A DNA stretch of 24,647 bases. It comes from Thermoflexus sp. Its GTDB lineage: Bacteria > Chloroflexota > Anaerolineae > Thermoflexales > Thermoflexaceae. This document shows, piece after piece, positions 7,728 through 15,577 of this stretch (positions are counted from its first letter, which is position 1; every line of letters starts with the position of its first letter). The position numbers and the translations under genes are program-made. Where the stretch lies: NCBI RefSeq assembly GCF_034432235.1, contig NZ_DAOUCJ010000080.1, positions 1 to 24,647 on the forward strand. The letters are read 5' to 3'. The notes beneath the pieces are model-generated. The model was not told where the DNA came from. It ran no database searches and saw only the letters and a program-made list of their open reading frames with translations.

Positions 7728-7745
7728 TTGTGATTATATTCACAA
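7728..7745. promoter_or_regulatory. CRP/FNR-like palindromic operator
   Basis: TTGTGA (7728-7733), a 6-bp spacer, and TCACAA (7740-7745) form a perfect two-fold palindrome matching the TGTGA-N6-TCACA consensus of CRP-family regulators. It is AT-rich against a GC-rich background. Its centre lies about 51 bp before the predicted transcription start of the peptidase gene. Which regulator binds is unknown; no regulator gene is in the window. Confidence 0.65.
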
Positions 7746-7752
7746 TATGGAC

Positions 7753-7781
7753 TTGCCTGGAATCGAGGGACCCCCTATAAT
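7753..7781 (+). promoter_or_regulatory. Sigma-70-like promoter of the LysM-M23 gene
   Basis: TTGCCT (7753-7758, four of six consensus bases) is separated by exactly 17 bp from a perfect TATAAT (7776-7781). The predicted start is near 7788, giving a leader of about 120 nt. The -10 element is embedded in a second palindrome, CCCTAT-A-ATAGGG (7773-7785). Confidence 0.75.
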
Positions 7782-7908
7782 AGGGACAACCCTGGTCGGG
7801 ATCCGGGCCGGGGCTGGAGATTATGGGGTATGAAGGTTGGCCATCCTGAGGGGGAGGGATCTGCCGCCCGAGTCCGATTTCCCCTCTCCCGCTGAGGAGA
7901 ATGCCGGG

Positions 7909-9144
7909 ATGGAGCATCACCCCTCGGTTCGGAAATCCTCCCGTTTCGGGAGGATACGGGGACGCCTGCTGCGGATCTCTTCCGACCGTGATGGGCAGGT
8001 CCCCTGGTCTATCCCGCTTCAGGCCCAGCTCAGAAAGCTGCACCATGGAGTTCGGAGAGCCCTGGCGTTCAGCGCCGCGCTATGGGCTCATTACAGCGTG
8101 CACGTCGGCCTGGTTCTGGCGGTGGGATTGCTCTATCTGGCCCTCATCCAGAGCCGGATGGCCCCGGCATGGCTGCTCCAGCCTATTCAGCTTCCGGTGC
8201 TCTCCCGAGACGAGCCGGCTTCCCCGGAGGTTCTGCAAGCGCTCCTTCGCCGTTCCGCTTATCTGGGTGGAACCCGGCGAAACAACCCGGCGCTATTGAT
8301 CCGCCAGGTGGATCTCCACACCGAGATCCCGGAGCGGCCCCGGCGAGGCATCATCACCTATACCGTCCAGGCCGGCGACACCCTCTTCGGCATTGCGGAG
8401 AAATTCAAGCTGCGGCCTGAGACCATCCTCTGGGCGAACTATGAGGTCCTCCAGGATGATCCCCATATGCTGGAGATCGGCCAGGTCCTGAATATCCCGC
8501 CGGTGGATGGGGTGCTGCACGTGGTGAAGGAAGGGGAGACCCTGGAGGCTATCGCCAGGAAATACAATGTGACCCCTGAGGCTATCCGCAACGCGGAGTG
8601 GAACAACCTGATGGACGGCGGGGAGCCCCAGGTGGGCCAGGTGCTGATCGTGCCGGGTGGCACCCGTCCCTTCGCCGGATGGACCCCACCCCGGCAGGCC
8701 TATGTGGTCGTGGCGGGCGGCAAACGGCTCCCCTCCGGCGCCTGCCCCAGCGTGCAGGTCCCCCCTCTGGGCACCGGGAGCTTCGTCTGGCCAGTCAACA
8801 GCCACTGGCGCTCCGGTTATGATTTCGCCCCGTGGCACCCCGGGGTGGACTTCGCAGGACGTCTGGGGGATCCGGTCTATGCGGCGGACGCCGGCACCGT
8901 GGTTTACGCGGGGTGGAGCACCGTCGGCTACGGCAACCTGATCGTCCTGGACCACGGGAACGGTTACCAGACGTATTACGCCCACCTTAGCGCTATCTTT
9001 GTAGGCTGCGGGCAGCAAGTAGCCAAAGGGACCACGATTGGCCTCGTGGGCTCCACTGGGCGTTCCACCGGACCGCACTTGCACTTCGAGATCCGGGGGC
9101 CGGGCGGCTTCGTAAACCCCTGGCAGGCCCTGCCTCCTCCGTAG
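7909..9144 (+). CDS. Membrane-anchored LysM and M23 peptidase
   Basis: This 411-aa cell-wall protein has a basic cytoplasmic N-terminus, one membrane helix (about residues 64-82), two LysM peptidoglycan-binding domains (about residues 148-196 and 200-250) and a C-terminal M23 metallopeptidase/LytM domain. Zinc-site motifs are present: HPGVD near residue 311 and HLHFE near residue 390. It therefore probably cleaves peptide cross-links in peptidoglycan rather than acting only as an activator. ATG 7909 has GAGGAG (7894-7899) 9 nt upstream; an in-frame TTG at 7837 would add 24 residues. It is transcribed alone from the promoter at 7753-7781. Its role in growth, division or spore-like processes cannot be told from here. 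Confidence 0.92.
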   Translation: MEHHPSVRKSSRFGRIRGRLLRISSDRDGQVPWSIPLQAQLRKLHHGVRRALAFSAALWAHYSVHVGLVLAVGLLYLALIQSRMAPAWLLQPIQLPVLSRDEPASPEVLQALLRRSAYLGGTRRNNPALLIRQVDLHTEIPERPRRGIITYTVQAGDTLFGIAEKFKLRPETILWANYEVLQDDPHMLEIGQVLNIPPVDGVLHVVKEGETLEAIARKYNVTPEAIRNAEWNNLMDGGEPQVGQVLIVPGGTRPFAGWTPPRQAYVVVAGGKRLPSGACPSVQVPPLGTGSFVWPVNSHWRSGYDFAPWHPGVDFAGRLGDPVYAADAGTVVYAGWSTVGYGNLIVLDHGNGYQTYYAHLSAIFVGCGQQVAKGTTIGLVGSTGRSTGPHLHFEIRGPGGFVNPWQALPPP

Positions 9145-9604
9145 CGCAGGGTTGCTCTCCCATTTGGGGAATGAGGCCGGGCAGCGCCCGCGACGCTCGT
9201 CCGGCCTTCGCTTGCTTCCCTCAAAGCGCGCGCCTGGGGATTCCCCTATGGAGTCCTACCCTCCTCCCTGGAGGGAAAACTACCGCTCACCCGGATCGCC
9301 ACATTTGGTTGTAAATTATTTCAGGCCAAGTCGCTGGATTCGAACGGAGAGAAGCGGGATGCCCACTCTCTCCATGGAAGCCTACGGCGGAACTCCTACA
9401 CCGGACGCCAGCGCCTTTTCAAAAACTCTATCCAGATCCCTCCCCTGGAGAGCGGGGCTTTTCAATGTTTAAGGAGGGTGCAGGGGGCTTCTGCCGGGGG
9501 TGTCCCCCCACCTTCTCCCTCCACCTCCTGTCCGGATGGGTAAGATCTTCGAAAAGCCCTGCCTGGAGAGGGAATGAGCTTTCCACGAGGAAGGAGGCAG
9601 GGGG
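9145..9604 (+). other. 460-bp gene-poor region with hairpins
   Basis: No supported gene lies here; the short frames across it have no recognisable protein character. From the left it holds a stem AGGCCGG (9174-9180) with CCGGCCT (9201-9207), whose loop contains AGCG/CGCT and which may terminate the peptidase transcript. Then come a GGGGATTCCCC palindrome near 9236, an AT-rich island at 9303-9322 that might carry a promoter for ctaG, and the inverted-repeat element at 9437-9573. Confidence 0.5.
9437..9573. repeat. Imperfect inverted-repeat element (MITE-like?)
   Basis: GGGCTTTTC (9455-9463) is the exact reverse complement of GAAAAGCCC (9551-9559). Pairing extends outward through a G-T pair, a 4-nt bulge and a CCTC/GAGG-rich segment to TCCCTC (9437-9442) against GAGGGA (9568-9573). 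The ~90-bp centre contains its own hairpins: GGGGG-TGT-CCCCC and GCAG/CTGC. Long interrupted arms around a structured core suggest a non-autonomous mobile repeat or a structured RNA. No target-site duplication is evident. Confidence 0.4.
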
Positions 9605-10366
9605 ATGACCTGGCAAGCGGTGGCTCCTGTCCTGGGGGTCGGGCTTATGGCAGCCCTGGGGTTATATTTCGTAGGGATTGCATGCGTATACGAAGAGCTG
9701 CCCGCTGCTCGACGACGAGCCCATTTCGGGTGGTTCCTCCTGGGCCTGGGCCTGGCCGCTATCGGCTTCATCCCCTCCCCGCTCCTTCTGGGCCCGGACC
9801 TCCGGTTTACGGCGAACATGGCCCAGTTCGTGGCGCTCACCGCTCTGGCGGCTCCCTCGCTCTGGATGGGGCTGCCGGAGCCCTTCTTCCGACCCCTGGC
9901 TCGGTGCCTCCCCCTGGCGAGGGCTGGCCGCTGGCTCACCCGGCCAATCCCCGCCTATCTCGTCGCCAACCTGGTCTTCTTTGCCTGGCACACCCCGAAC
10001 CTGTTCGAGCCGGCCTCTCGCAACGTGGCCTTCTGGGTCCTTAAGCAGCTTCTTTTCCTACTGGCCGCACTGCTGGCATGGGGGCCGGTGCTGAGCCCGA
10101 CCCCGGCCTGGCCCCGCCTCTCCGAGCCCGGCCAGGTCCTCTATCTCTTCTTTCTGGCCATGCCAACCACCCTGTTGGGCGCCCTCTTCACGTTCCCGGA
10201 CGCCCGCATTTACAACCCCACGGCTCTGGGATTCGAAGTGTGCGCGCCATCCTCTCTGGAGGATCAGCGGCTGGCGGGCCTTTTCATGTGGGTGCCCGGT
10301 GCCCTGATCTACCTCGGGGCCCTGACCCTGGTGTTCTTCCGGTGGTTCGGAAAGGAGGAGCGCTGA
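9605..10366 (+). CDS. ctaG: CtaG-family cytochrome c oxidase assembly factor
   Basis: This 253-aa polytopic membrane protein matches the CtaG (caa3-type oxidase assembly factor) family. About six or seven hydrophobic helices are visible. The family-typical FFAWHTPNLFE segment (about residues 124-134) and the C-terminal DQRLAGLFMWVPG motif (about residue 220) are present. Such proteins help assemble heme-copper terminal oxidases, probably through copper handling, and imply aerobic respiration. AAGGAGG (9591-9597) lies 7 nt before ATG 9605. No oxidase structural genes are nearby, so it stands alone, facing the convergent MoxR gene with only 12 bp between stop codons. Confidence 0.87.
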   Translation: MTWQAVAPVLGVGLMAALGLYFVGIACVYEELPAARRRAHFGWFLLGLGLAAIGFIPSPLLLGPDLRFTANMAQFVALTALAAPSLWMGLPEPFFRPLARCLPLARAGRWLTRPIPAYLVANLVFFAWHTPNLFEPASRNVAFWVLKQLLFLLAALLAWGPVLSPTPAWPRLSEPGQVLYLFFLAMPTTLLGALFTFPDARIYNPTALGFEVCAPSSLEDQRLAGLFMWVPGALIYLGALTLVFFRWFGKEER

Positions 10367-10378
10367 GCAGACCCGGGC

Positions 10379-11326
10379 TCACGAATCCGCGACCCAACGG
10401 GGGAACGGCCGGGGCCGTCGGGGCTCCTCGCCGCCCTCCAGCAGATGGCGCCCCCGCCGCAAATCCGCCTCGTGCTTTAAAAGGACCGCCAGGGTGCTCT
10501 CCAGGGTTTTGCGATCGAGATGCTGCGCGTTCAGGGCCACCAGCGCCCGCGCCCAGTCCAGCGTCTCGCTGATGCTGGGCTGCTTCTTGAGATCCAGCCG
10601 CCGCAGGCGCTGGACCAGCTCCACAGCCTGCCGGGCCAATTGGGGGGCGAGCTCCGGCACCTTCAGGCGCACGATGGCCAGCTCCTGCTCCAGGGATGGG
10701 TAATCGATGAACAGGTAAAGGCAGCGGCGCTTCAGGGCCTCGCTCAGCTCGCGGGTGTTGTTGCTGGTGAGGAAAACCATGGGGATATGCTTCGCCCGGA
10801 GGGTCCCCAGCTCGGGGACGCTCACCTGGAAGTCGCTGAGAACCTCCAGGAGAAAGGCCTCGAACTCGGCATCAGCGCGGTCGATCTCATCGATGAGGAG
10901 AACCACGGGCTCCTCGGAGAGGATGGCTTTGAGCAGGGGACGGGGGAGCAGGAAGCGCAGGGAGAAGAAGACGTCTTCCTCCTGGGCGATGCGGTCGGCA
11001 GCTTCCCGCAGGGTTGAGGCATCCGCCAGCGCGGCGTTGAGCTTATCCCGCAACAGCTGGGTGTAAAGCATCTGCTTGGCGTATTCCCACTCGTAAAGGG
11101 CCTTGGTTTCATCCAGACCCTCATAGCACTGGAGGCGGATCAGGGGACGGCCGGTGGCGGCCGCCCATGCTTTGGCAAGCTCCGTCTTGCCTACCCCTGC
11201 AGGGCCCTCGATCAGCACCGGCTTGCCCAGGCGCTCGGCGAGGAAAACCGTCGTGGCGATCTCATCGGAGGCGATATACTGCTGGGCAGCCAGCCGTTGC
11301 CGGACCTCCTCGATCGAAGCGACCAT
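10379..11326 (-). CDS. MoxR-family AAA+ ATPase (CoxD-like)
   Basis: This 315-aa ATPase is the only supported gene on the minus strand. It has Walker A GPAGVGKT (41-48), Walker B VVLLIDEID (141-149), sensor-1-like TSNN (187-190) and a candidate arginine finger pair at 200-201 in LKRRCLYLFIDYP. The sequence resembles the CoxD-type MoxR proteins that act as chaperone-like remodellers in metalloenzyme maturation, for example of molybdenum CO dehydrogenase. MoxR ATPases normally work with a VWA-domain partner; none is in the window. The ATG at 11326 is preceded by a purine-rich stretch and a good promoter at 11381-11410. Which enzyme it serves is unknown. Confidence 0.88.
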   Translation of the reverse strand: MVASIEEVRQRLAAQQYIASDEIATTVFLAERLGKPVLIEGPAGVGKTELAKAWAAATGRPLIRLQCYEGLDETKALYEWEYAKQMLYTQLLRDKLNAALADASTLREAADRIAQEEDVFFSLRFLLPRPLLKAILSEEPVVLLIDEIDRADAEFEAFLLEVLSDFQVSVPELGTLRAKHIPMVFLTSNNTRELSEALKRRCLYLFIDYPSLEQELAIVRLKVPELAPQLARQAVELVQRLRRLDLKKQPSISETLDWARALVALNAQHLDRKTLESTLAVLLKHEADLRRGRHLLEGGEEPRRPRPFPRWVADS

Positions 11327-11380
11327 AAGCCCCCCTTCCCAGATCCCAGCCCCATCCAGCGGCCGGTCAGATTGCTGTTC

Positions 11381-11410
11381 ATTCTAAAGGAACAGGAGAA
11401 ATCCCGTCAA
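11381..11410 (-). promoter_or_regulatory. Sigma-70-like promoter of the MoxR gene
   Basis: On the minus strand TTGACG (complement of 11405-11410) and TAGAAT (complement of 11381-11386) each match consensus at five of six bases and are 18 bp apart. The predicted start near 11374 leaves a leader of about 48 nt before the ATG. Confidence 0.65.
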
Positions 11411-11611
11411 TTTCTGTGAGAGGGCAAACCTGCTTCAGATGCCGACGCCAGTCGCCTCTGGGAGGCCTGGCATCGTGGAAGATCCCCCCATTCGTTCAAG
11501 AACTCACAAATTGATCCGGCTATCGCCGGTAGTCTGAACTTTTCCTGAACTTGAAAGATGTAAGGTTTACACACGCGAAGGTAATCCATCCTCTTCATCT
11601 GGGAGGAACCC
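11411..11611. other. Intergenic region upstream of the SCP2 gene
   Basis: No gene is seen here. A hairpin CCGGC-TATC-GCCGG lies near 11517-11530, and the 60 bases before the SCP2 start are AT-richer, but I could not settle on a -35/-10 pair for the + strand. This divergent region should carry the SCP2 promoter. Confidence 0.35.
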
Positions 11612-11941
11612 ATGAGCGAGCTGACCGCACGCGATGTGATCATGCGAATGCCGGAGGCCTTTCAGCCGGACAAGGCGCAGGGGGTGAACGCCACCATCCA
11701 GTATTCCCTCACCGGCGAGGGGGGCGGCGACTGGTATATCGTGATCGCTGAGGGCACATGCTCCGTCCACGAGGGCAAGGCGGAGAAGGCCGATGTGACG
11801 CTGACCATGGACGCGCAGGACTTCGTGGACATCGCGACCGGGAAGCTGGATGCGATGAAGGCGTTCATGAGCGGCAAGCTGAAGGTCAGCGGCAATATGA
11901 TGCTGGCCACTCGCCTGACCTCTTTCTTCCGCACAGGATGA
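11612..11941 (+). CDS. SCP2 sterol-carrier domain protein
   Basis: This 109-aa protein is a stand-alone SCP2 domain, a small hydrophobic-cavity fold that binds fatty acyl-CoA, sterols and other lipids. Family hallmarks are the GGDWYIVIAEGTCSVHEGKAE strand region, DVTLTMDAQDFVDIATGKLD, and MKAFMSGKLKVSGNMMLA near the C-terminus. Length is normal for the free-standing bacterial form, and GGAGG (11602-11606) precedes the ATG. It lies directly upstream of an acyl-CoA ligase that itself carries SCP2-like sequence, so it probably presents lipid substrate to that pathway. Ligand identity is not readable from the sequence. Confidence 0.9.
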   Translation: MSELTARDVIMRMPEAFQPDKAQGVNATIQYSLTGEGGGDWYIVIAEGTCSVHEGKAEKADVTLTMDAQDFVDIATGKLDAMKAFMSGKLKVSGNMMLATRLTSFFRTG

Positions 11942-11964
11942 GAGGCCGTTCGCGAAGGCTTTTT

Positions 11965-12003
11965 CCCTCTCCTCTCTATGGGTTGTGGCAAGAGAGGAAA
12001 GGG
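11965..12003. other. Hairpin between the SCP2 and ligase genes
   Basis: CCCTCTCCTCTC (11965-11976) pairs with GAGAGGAAAGGG (11992-12003) with one mismatch over 12 bp and a 15-nt loop. No T-run follows on the + strand. It may attenuate transcription or set a different expression level for the small SCP2 protein and the ligase. Confidence 0.4.
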
Positions 12004-12101
12004 GGAAGCCGGGGGCTTTCCCAATCAACAGCAGGAGGAAATCCCCGCAGGCTGGAGGGCGAGGCGCTGCTCTCGGTCGAGCTGAAAGGAGGGAGGTGGT
12101 T

Positions 12102-14345
12102 ATGGAGGAGCGGCGATGGCATCGCTTCTATGATTTCTGGGTGCCACGCTCGTTGACCTATCCCCGGCAGCCCCTGAGCGCCCTCATGGATTTCGCGGCC
12201 AATCAGTATGGGGATCGCACCGCGACGATCTTCTACGGGGCGGAGATGACCTATCGGGATCTCCGGGCCCATTCCATTCGCCTGGCCACCGCGCTGGACG
12301 CCCTGGGAGTCCGGCCCGGGGATCGAGTCGGGATCATGCTCCCGAACTGCCCCCAGTTCTTCATCGCCTTCTATGCTATCCTCCGCCTGGGCGCCGTGGT
12401 GGTCCCGCTGAACCCCCTCTACGTGGAGCGGGAGCTCCGCTACGTGGTGGAAGACAGCGGGATGCGGGCGCTGATCGCCCTGGACACGATGGCCCCGAAG
12501 GTCATGGCCGTGCGCGAGCAGGCCGGGCCGGAGCTGGTGATCTTCGCCGGCCTCCAGGATTCCATGCCGGAGGCCATTCGCCCCCTCTATCTCCAGCGGG
12601 TCCAGGCCCAGGGGATGAGCGTGGAGACGCCGTCCGGTCCGGGGCTCTACCGCTGGGCGGACCTGATGGAGCGAGCGGGGGAGCGCTTCTTCCAGCCGCC
12701 CGTGAACCCGGTGGAGGACGTCGCCGTCCTTCCCTACACGGGCGGGACCACCGGCCTGCCCAAGGGGGTGATGCTCACCCATTTCAACCTCTTCGCCAAC
12801 GTCATCCAGGCTTACGTCTGGGCGCGGGAGTTCGTCCGTCGGGGGGAGGAGCGCTACCTGGTGGTGCTTCCCCTCTTTCATTCCTTCGGCATGACCTCGC
12901 TGATGAATGTGGGGATGTTCAATGGGGCGACCTTCATCCTGCTGCCCCGCTTCGACGTGGAGGAGGCGCTGAACGCGATCCGCACCTATCAGCCCACGTT
13001 CCTGCCCGCGGTGCCCACGATGTATATCGCCCTGCTCAACCATCCGCGGGCCGCCGAGGCCGGCCTGGGCTCCATCCGCCTATGCAACAGCGGGGCGGCC
13101 CCGCTGCCGGTGGAGGTCATCCAGCAGTTCGCCCGCTTCTCCTCCGGCGCCTTCATCGAAGGCTACGGCCTGACGGAGGCTTCCCCCATCACGCACATCA
13201 ACCCCATCATGAACCTCAAGAAGCTGGGAAGCATCGGGCTCCCCATCCCCGACACGGATGCCCGCATCGTGGATGTGGAGACCGGGACGCGTGAGCTGGG
13301 GCCGGGCGAGATCGGCGAGCTGATCATCAAGGGCCCGCAGGTGATGAAGGGCTACTGGAACCGGCCGGAGGAGACGGCGCAGACCCTGCGGGACGGCTGG
13401 CTCTACACGGGGGACATCGCCCGGATGGACGAGGACGGCTACTTCTATATCGTTGATCGCAAGAAGGATATGATCCTCACCGGCGGCTTCAACGTCTACC
13501 CGCGGGAGGTGGAGGAGGTCCTGTATGCCCATCCCGCGGTCCTGGAGGCCGCCGTGGTGGGCGTCCCGGATCCTTACCGTGGGGAGGCGGTGAAGGCCTA
13601 CGTGGTCCTCAAGCCCGGGGCGCAGGCCTCCGAGGAAGAGATCCTGGAGCATTGCCGCAAGAACCTCGCACCTTACAAGGTTCCCCGGAGCGTGGAGTTC
13701 CGGGATTCCCTGCCCAAGTCGATGGTGGGAAAGGTGCTCCGGCGGATGCTGCGGGAGGCCGCGCCGGCGATCGCTGCGCCCTCGCTGACGGTGCCGCCGG
13801 ATGTTCCCATCCGCGCGTTCTTCATGGAATGGGTCCCCCGGCTCTTCGAGGCGGCCGTCGCCGCCGCGCCCCCGGAGGGGATGGAGGGAACCACCCTGAT
13901 CGTCCGCTACCGGGTGGATGGAGAGGTCTTCACGCTGCGGGTCGAGGACGGCAGGCGCCTGACGGTGGTCGAGGGGGAGACCGAGGAGACGCCCCATGTG
14001 GAGCTGATCCTCCATCCGGAAGCGCTGCGAGAGGTCATTGCCGGTCGCCTCTACATGGGGGACCCCCCCTACCTGGCCTTCCAATCCCGGCGCCGCTTTG
14101 AGGCGCTTCAGCGCCTGAAGGGGACGGTGCGCCTGGAGCTGGAACGGCCGGATGGAACCCTGTGGCAGGCGACGGCCATCTATAACGGGGCGGCGGAGCC
14201 CTCGGGCACCCTGCGCATGACCACCACGGATTACAGCTCGATGCAGCGCGGGGAGCTGGATGGCCAGGTGGCTTTCGCGACAGGCAAGCTGCGATGGGAG
14301 GGCGACTTCACGCTCCTCATCGGCCTGCGCACATTGAGGGAATGA
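12102..14345 (+). CDS. Acyl-CoA ligase with C-terminal SCP2-like extension
   Basis: This 747-aa protein should activate a fatty or other carboxylic acid to its CoA thioester with ATP. Residues 1-560 form an AMP-binding enzyme: P-loop-like YTGGTTGLPKG (about 212-222), GYGLTEASP, the YTGDIARMDEDGY hinge region, and the catalytic Lys in MVGKVLRR (about residue 545). Normal ligases end there. Here about 185 more residues follow, with features of SCP2 domains: LIVRYRVDGEVFTLRVEDG and, near the end, GELDGQVAFATGKLRWEGD, which parallels GKLDAMKAFMSGKLKVSGN of the upstream SCP2 protein. A lipid-binding module thus seems fused to the ligase. ATG 12102 has AAGGAGG (12086-12092); an open frame from 11985 lacks such support. 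The acyl-CoA dehydrogenase genes follow. Confidence 0.88.
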   Translation: MEERRWHRFYDFWVPRSLTYPRQPLSALMDFAANQYGDRTATIFYGAEMTYRDLRAHSIRLATALDALGVRPGDRVGIMLPNCPQFFIAFYAILRLGAVVVPLNPLYVERELRYVVEDSGMRALIALDTMAPKVMAVREQAGPELVIFAGLQDSMPEAIRPLYLQRVQAQGMSVETPSGPGLYRWADLMERAGERFFQPPVNPVEDVAVLPYTGGTTGLPKGVMLTHFNLFANVIQAYVWAREFVRRGEERYLVVLPLFHSFGMTSLMNVGMFNGATFILLPRFDVEEALNAIRTYQPTFLPAVPTMYIALLNHPRAAEAGLGSIRLCNSGAAPLPVEVIQQFARFSSGAFIEGYGLTEASPITHINPIMNLKKLGSIGLPIPDTDARIVDVETGTRELGPGEIGELIIKGPQVMKGYWNRPEETAQTLRDGWLYTGDIARMDEDGYFYIVDRKKDMILTGGFNVYPREVEEVLYAHPAVLEAAVVGVPDPYRGEAVKAYVVLKPGAQASEEEILEHCRKNLAPYKVPRSVEFRDSLPKSMVGKVLRRMLREAAPAIAAPSLTVPPDVPIRAFFMEWVPRLFEAAVAAAPPEGMEGTTLIVRYRVDGEVFTLRVEDGRRLTVVEGETEETPHVELILHPEALREVIAGRLYMGDPPYLAFQSRRRFEALQRLKGTVRLELERPDGTLWQATAIYNGAAEPSGTLRMTTTDYSSMQRGELDGQVAFATGKLRWEGDFTLLIGLRTLRE

Positions 14346-14440
14346 TGCGAGTTCTCTCCTCGCGCTGCTTCGCCGTGGAGGAAACGTTAGGGGCCGGGAG
14401 CGCGGCGATCGGCTTCGATCCTCACTGGAGGGAGATGGCG

Positions 14441-15532
14441 ATGATCTCGTTTGAGCCAACGGATGAACAGCGGATGCTGATCCAGACGGTCCATGCCTTC
14501 GCCGAGGAGCACCTGCGCCGGGTCGCGCGGGAGTGCGATGAGAGCGGGCAGATCCCGGAGGATGTGGTCGATCGCGGGTGGTCCATTGGACTGCTTCCCA
14601 GCATGATCCCGGAGGCCTATGGGGGCTTCGGTGAGCCGTCGGCGCTGACCAGCGTGCTGGCCCTGGAGGAGCTGGGTTGGGGTGATTTCACCCTCGCCCT
14701 CTACCTGCTGGCGCCCCACGCGGTGGCCCTCCCGATCCTGCTGTATGGAACCGAGGAGCAGAAGCGGACCTATCTCCCCCGCTTCTGCGGGGAGCGTTTC
14801 GTGGAAGCGGCGGCGGCGCTGATCGAGCCCAGCTTCCTGTTCGATCCCTTCCAGCTGAAGACCACCGCCCATCGGGAGGGAGAGGCATACGTCCTGAATG
14901 GGGTCAAGATCGGCGTCCCCTTCGGGGCGGAGGCGGAACTGCTCCTGGTTTACGCCAGCGAGGACGGGCGCACCCAGGCCTTCCTGGTAGAGAAGGGGAC
15001 GCCGGGACTGGTGGTGAAGGGGCGCGATCGCTACGCCGGGATCCGGGCCCTCCCGACGTATGAGATCGCCCTGGAAGGATGCCGCGTTCCGCTCTGCCAG
15101 CGGATCGGTGGGGACTCCGGGATCTCCATGGAGCGGCTGCTGGAGCGATCCCGGGTGGCACTGGCCGCCCTGGCGGTCGGGCTGGCCCGCGGCGCCTTCG
15201 AGTATGCGCGGGATTACGCCAAGCAGCGGGTGCAATTCGGTGAACCCATCGCCCACCGCCAGGCCATCGCCTTCATGATCGCGGAGATGGCCATCGACAT
15301 CGACGCCGCCCGCCTGATGGCCTGGGAGGCCGCGTGGAGGATCGACCGGGGGGAGGATGCAGCCCGGGAGGCCTATCTGTGCAAGCTCTTCGCGGACGAC
15401 ATGGCCCTGCGCGTAACCGACGGCGCGGTCCAGACCCTGGGCGGCCACGGGTATATCCGGGATCATCCGGTGGAGATGTGGTTACGCAACGCCCGGGGCC
15501 TCCCCATGCTGGAAGGGATGGTGATGGTATGA
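14441..15532 (+). CDS. Acyl-CoA dehydrogenase, divergent subunit 1
   Basis: This 363-aa acyl-CoA dehydrogenase homologue has the full helical/beta/helical layout but a short C-terminus. It keeps RVQFG (263-267) and QTLGGHG (331-337), the motifs that contact FAD of the neighbouring subunit, and a glutamate at 358 (LEGM) at the catalytic-base position. It has lost the TEPxAGSD flavin motif, which reads IEPSFLFD (128-135), and the KxFITN motif, which reads KIGVPFG (156-162). It stops five residues after Glu358. This pattern suggests it is one half of a heteromer with the next gene rather than a free homotetramer. ATG 14441 is chosen for spacing from GGAGG (14427-14431); ATG 14435 would add two residues. 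The gap to the next start is 45 nt. Confidence 0.88.
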   Translation: MISFEPTDEQRMLIQTVHAFAEEHLRRVARECDESGQIPEDVVDRGWSIGLLPSMIPEAYGGFGEPSALTSVLALEELGWGDFTLALYLLAPHAVALPILLYGTEEQKRTYLPRFCGERFVEAAAALIEPSFLFDPFQLKTTAHREGEAYVLNGVKIGVPFGAEAELLLVYASEDGRTQAFLVEKGTPGLVVKGRDRYAGIRALPTYEIALEGCRVPLCQRIGGDSGISMERLLERSRVALAALAVGLARGAFEYARDYAKQRVQFGEPIAHRQAIAFMIAEMAIDIDAARLMAWEAAWRIDRGEDAAREAYLCKLFADDMALRVTDGAVQTLGGHGYIRDHPVEMWLRNARGLPMLEGMVMV

Positions 15533-15577
15533 AAAGATGGAGATCCTGTTCCACCCATGCGCCCGAGGAGGTGCTGC

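Noticed and set aside
9330..9380. tRNA-like GGATTCGAAC segment
   Set aside because: Resembles a T-loop, but the T-stem does not pair and no acceptor or anticodon stem can be built on either strand.
9152..9472. 106-aa frame in the gene-poor region
   Set aside because: No ribosome-binding site of note, no motif, and it crosses hairpins and the inverted-repeat arm.
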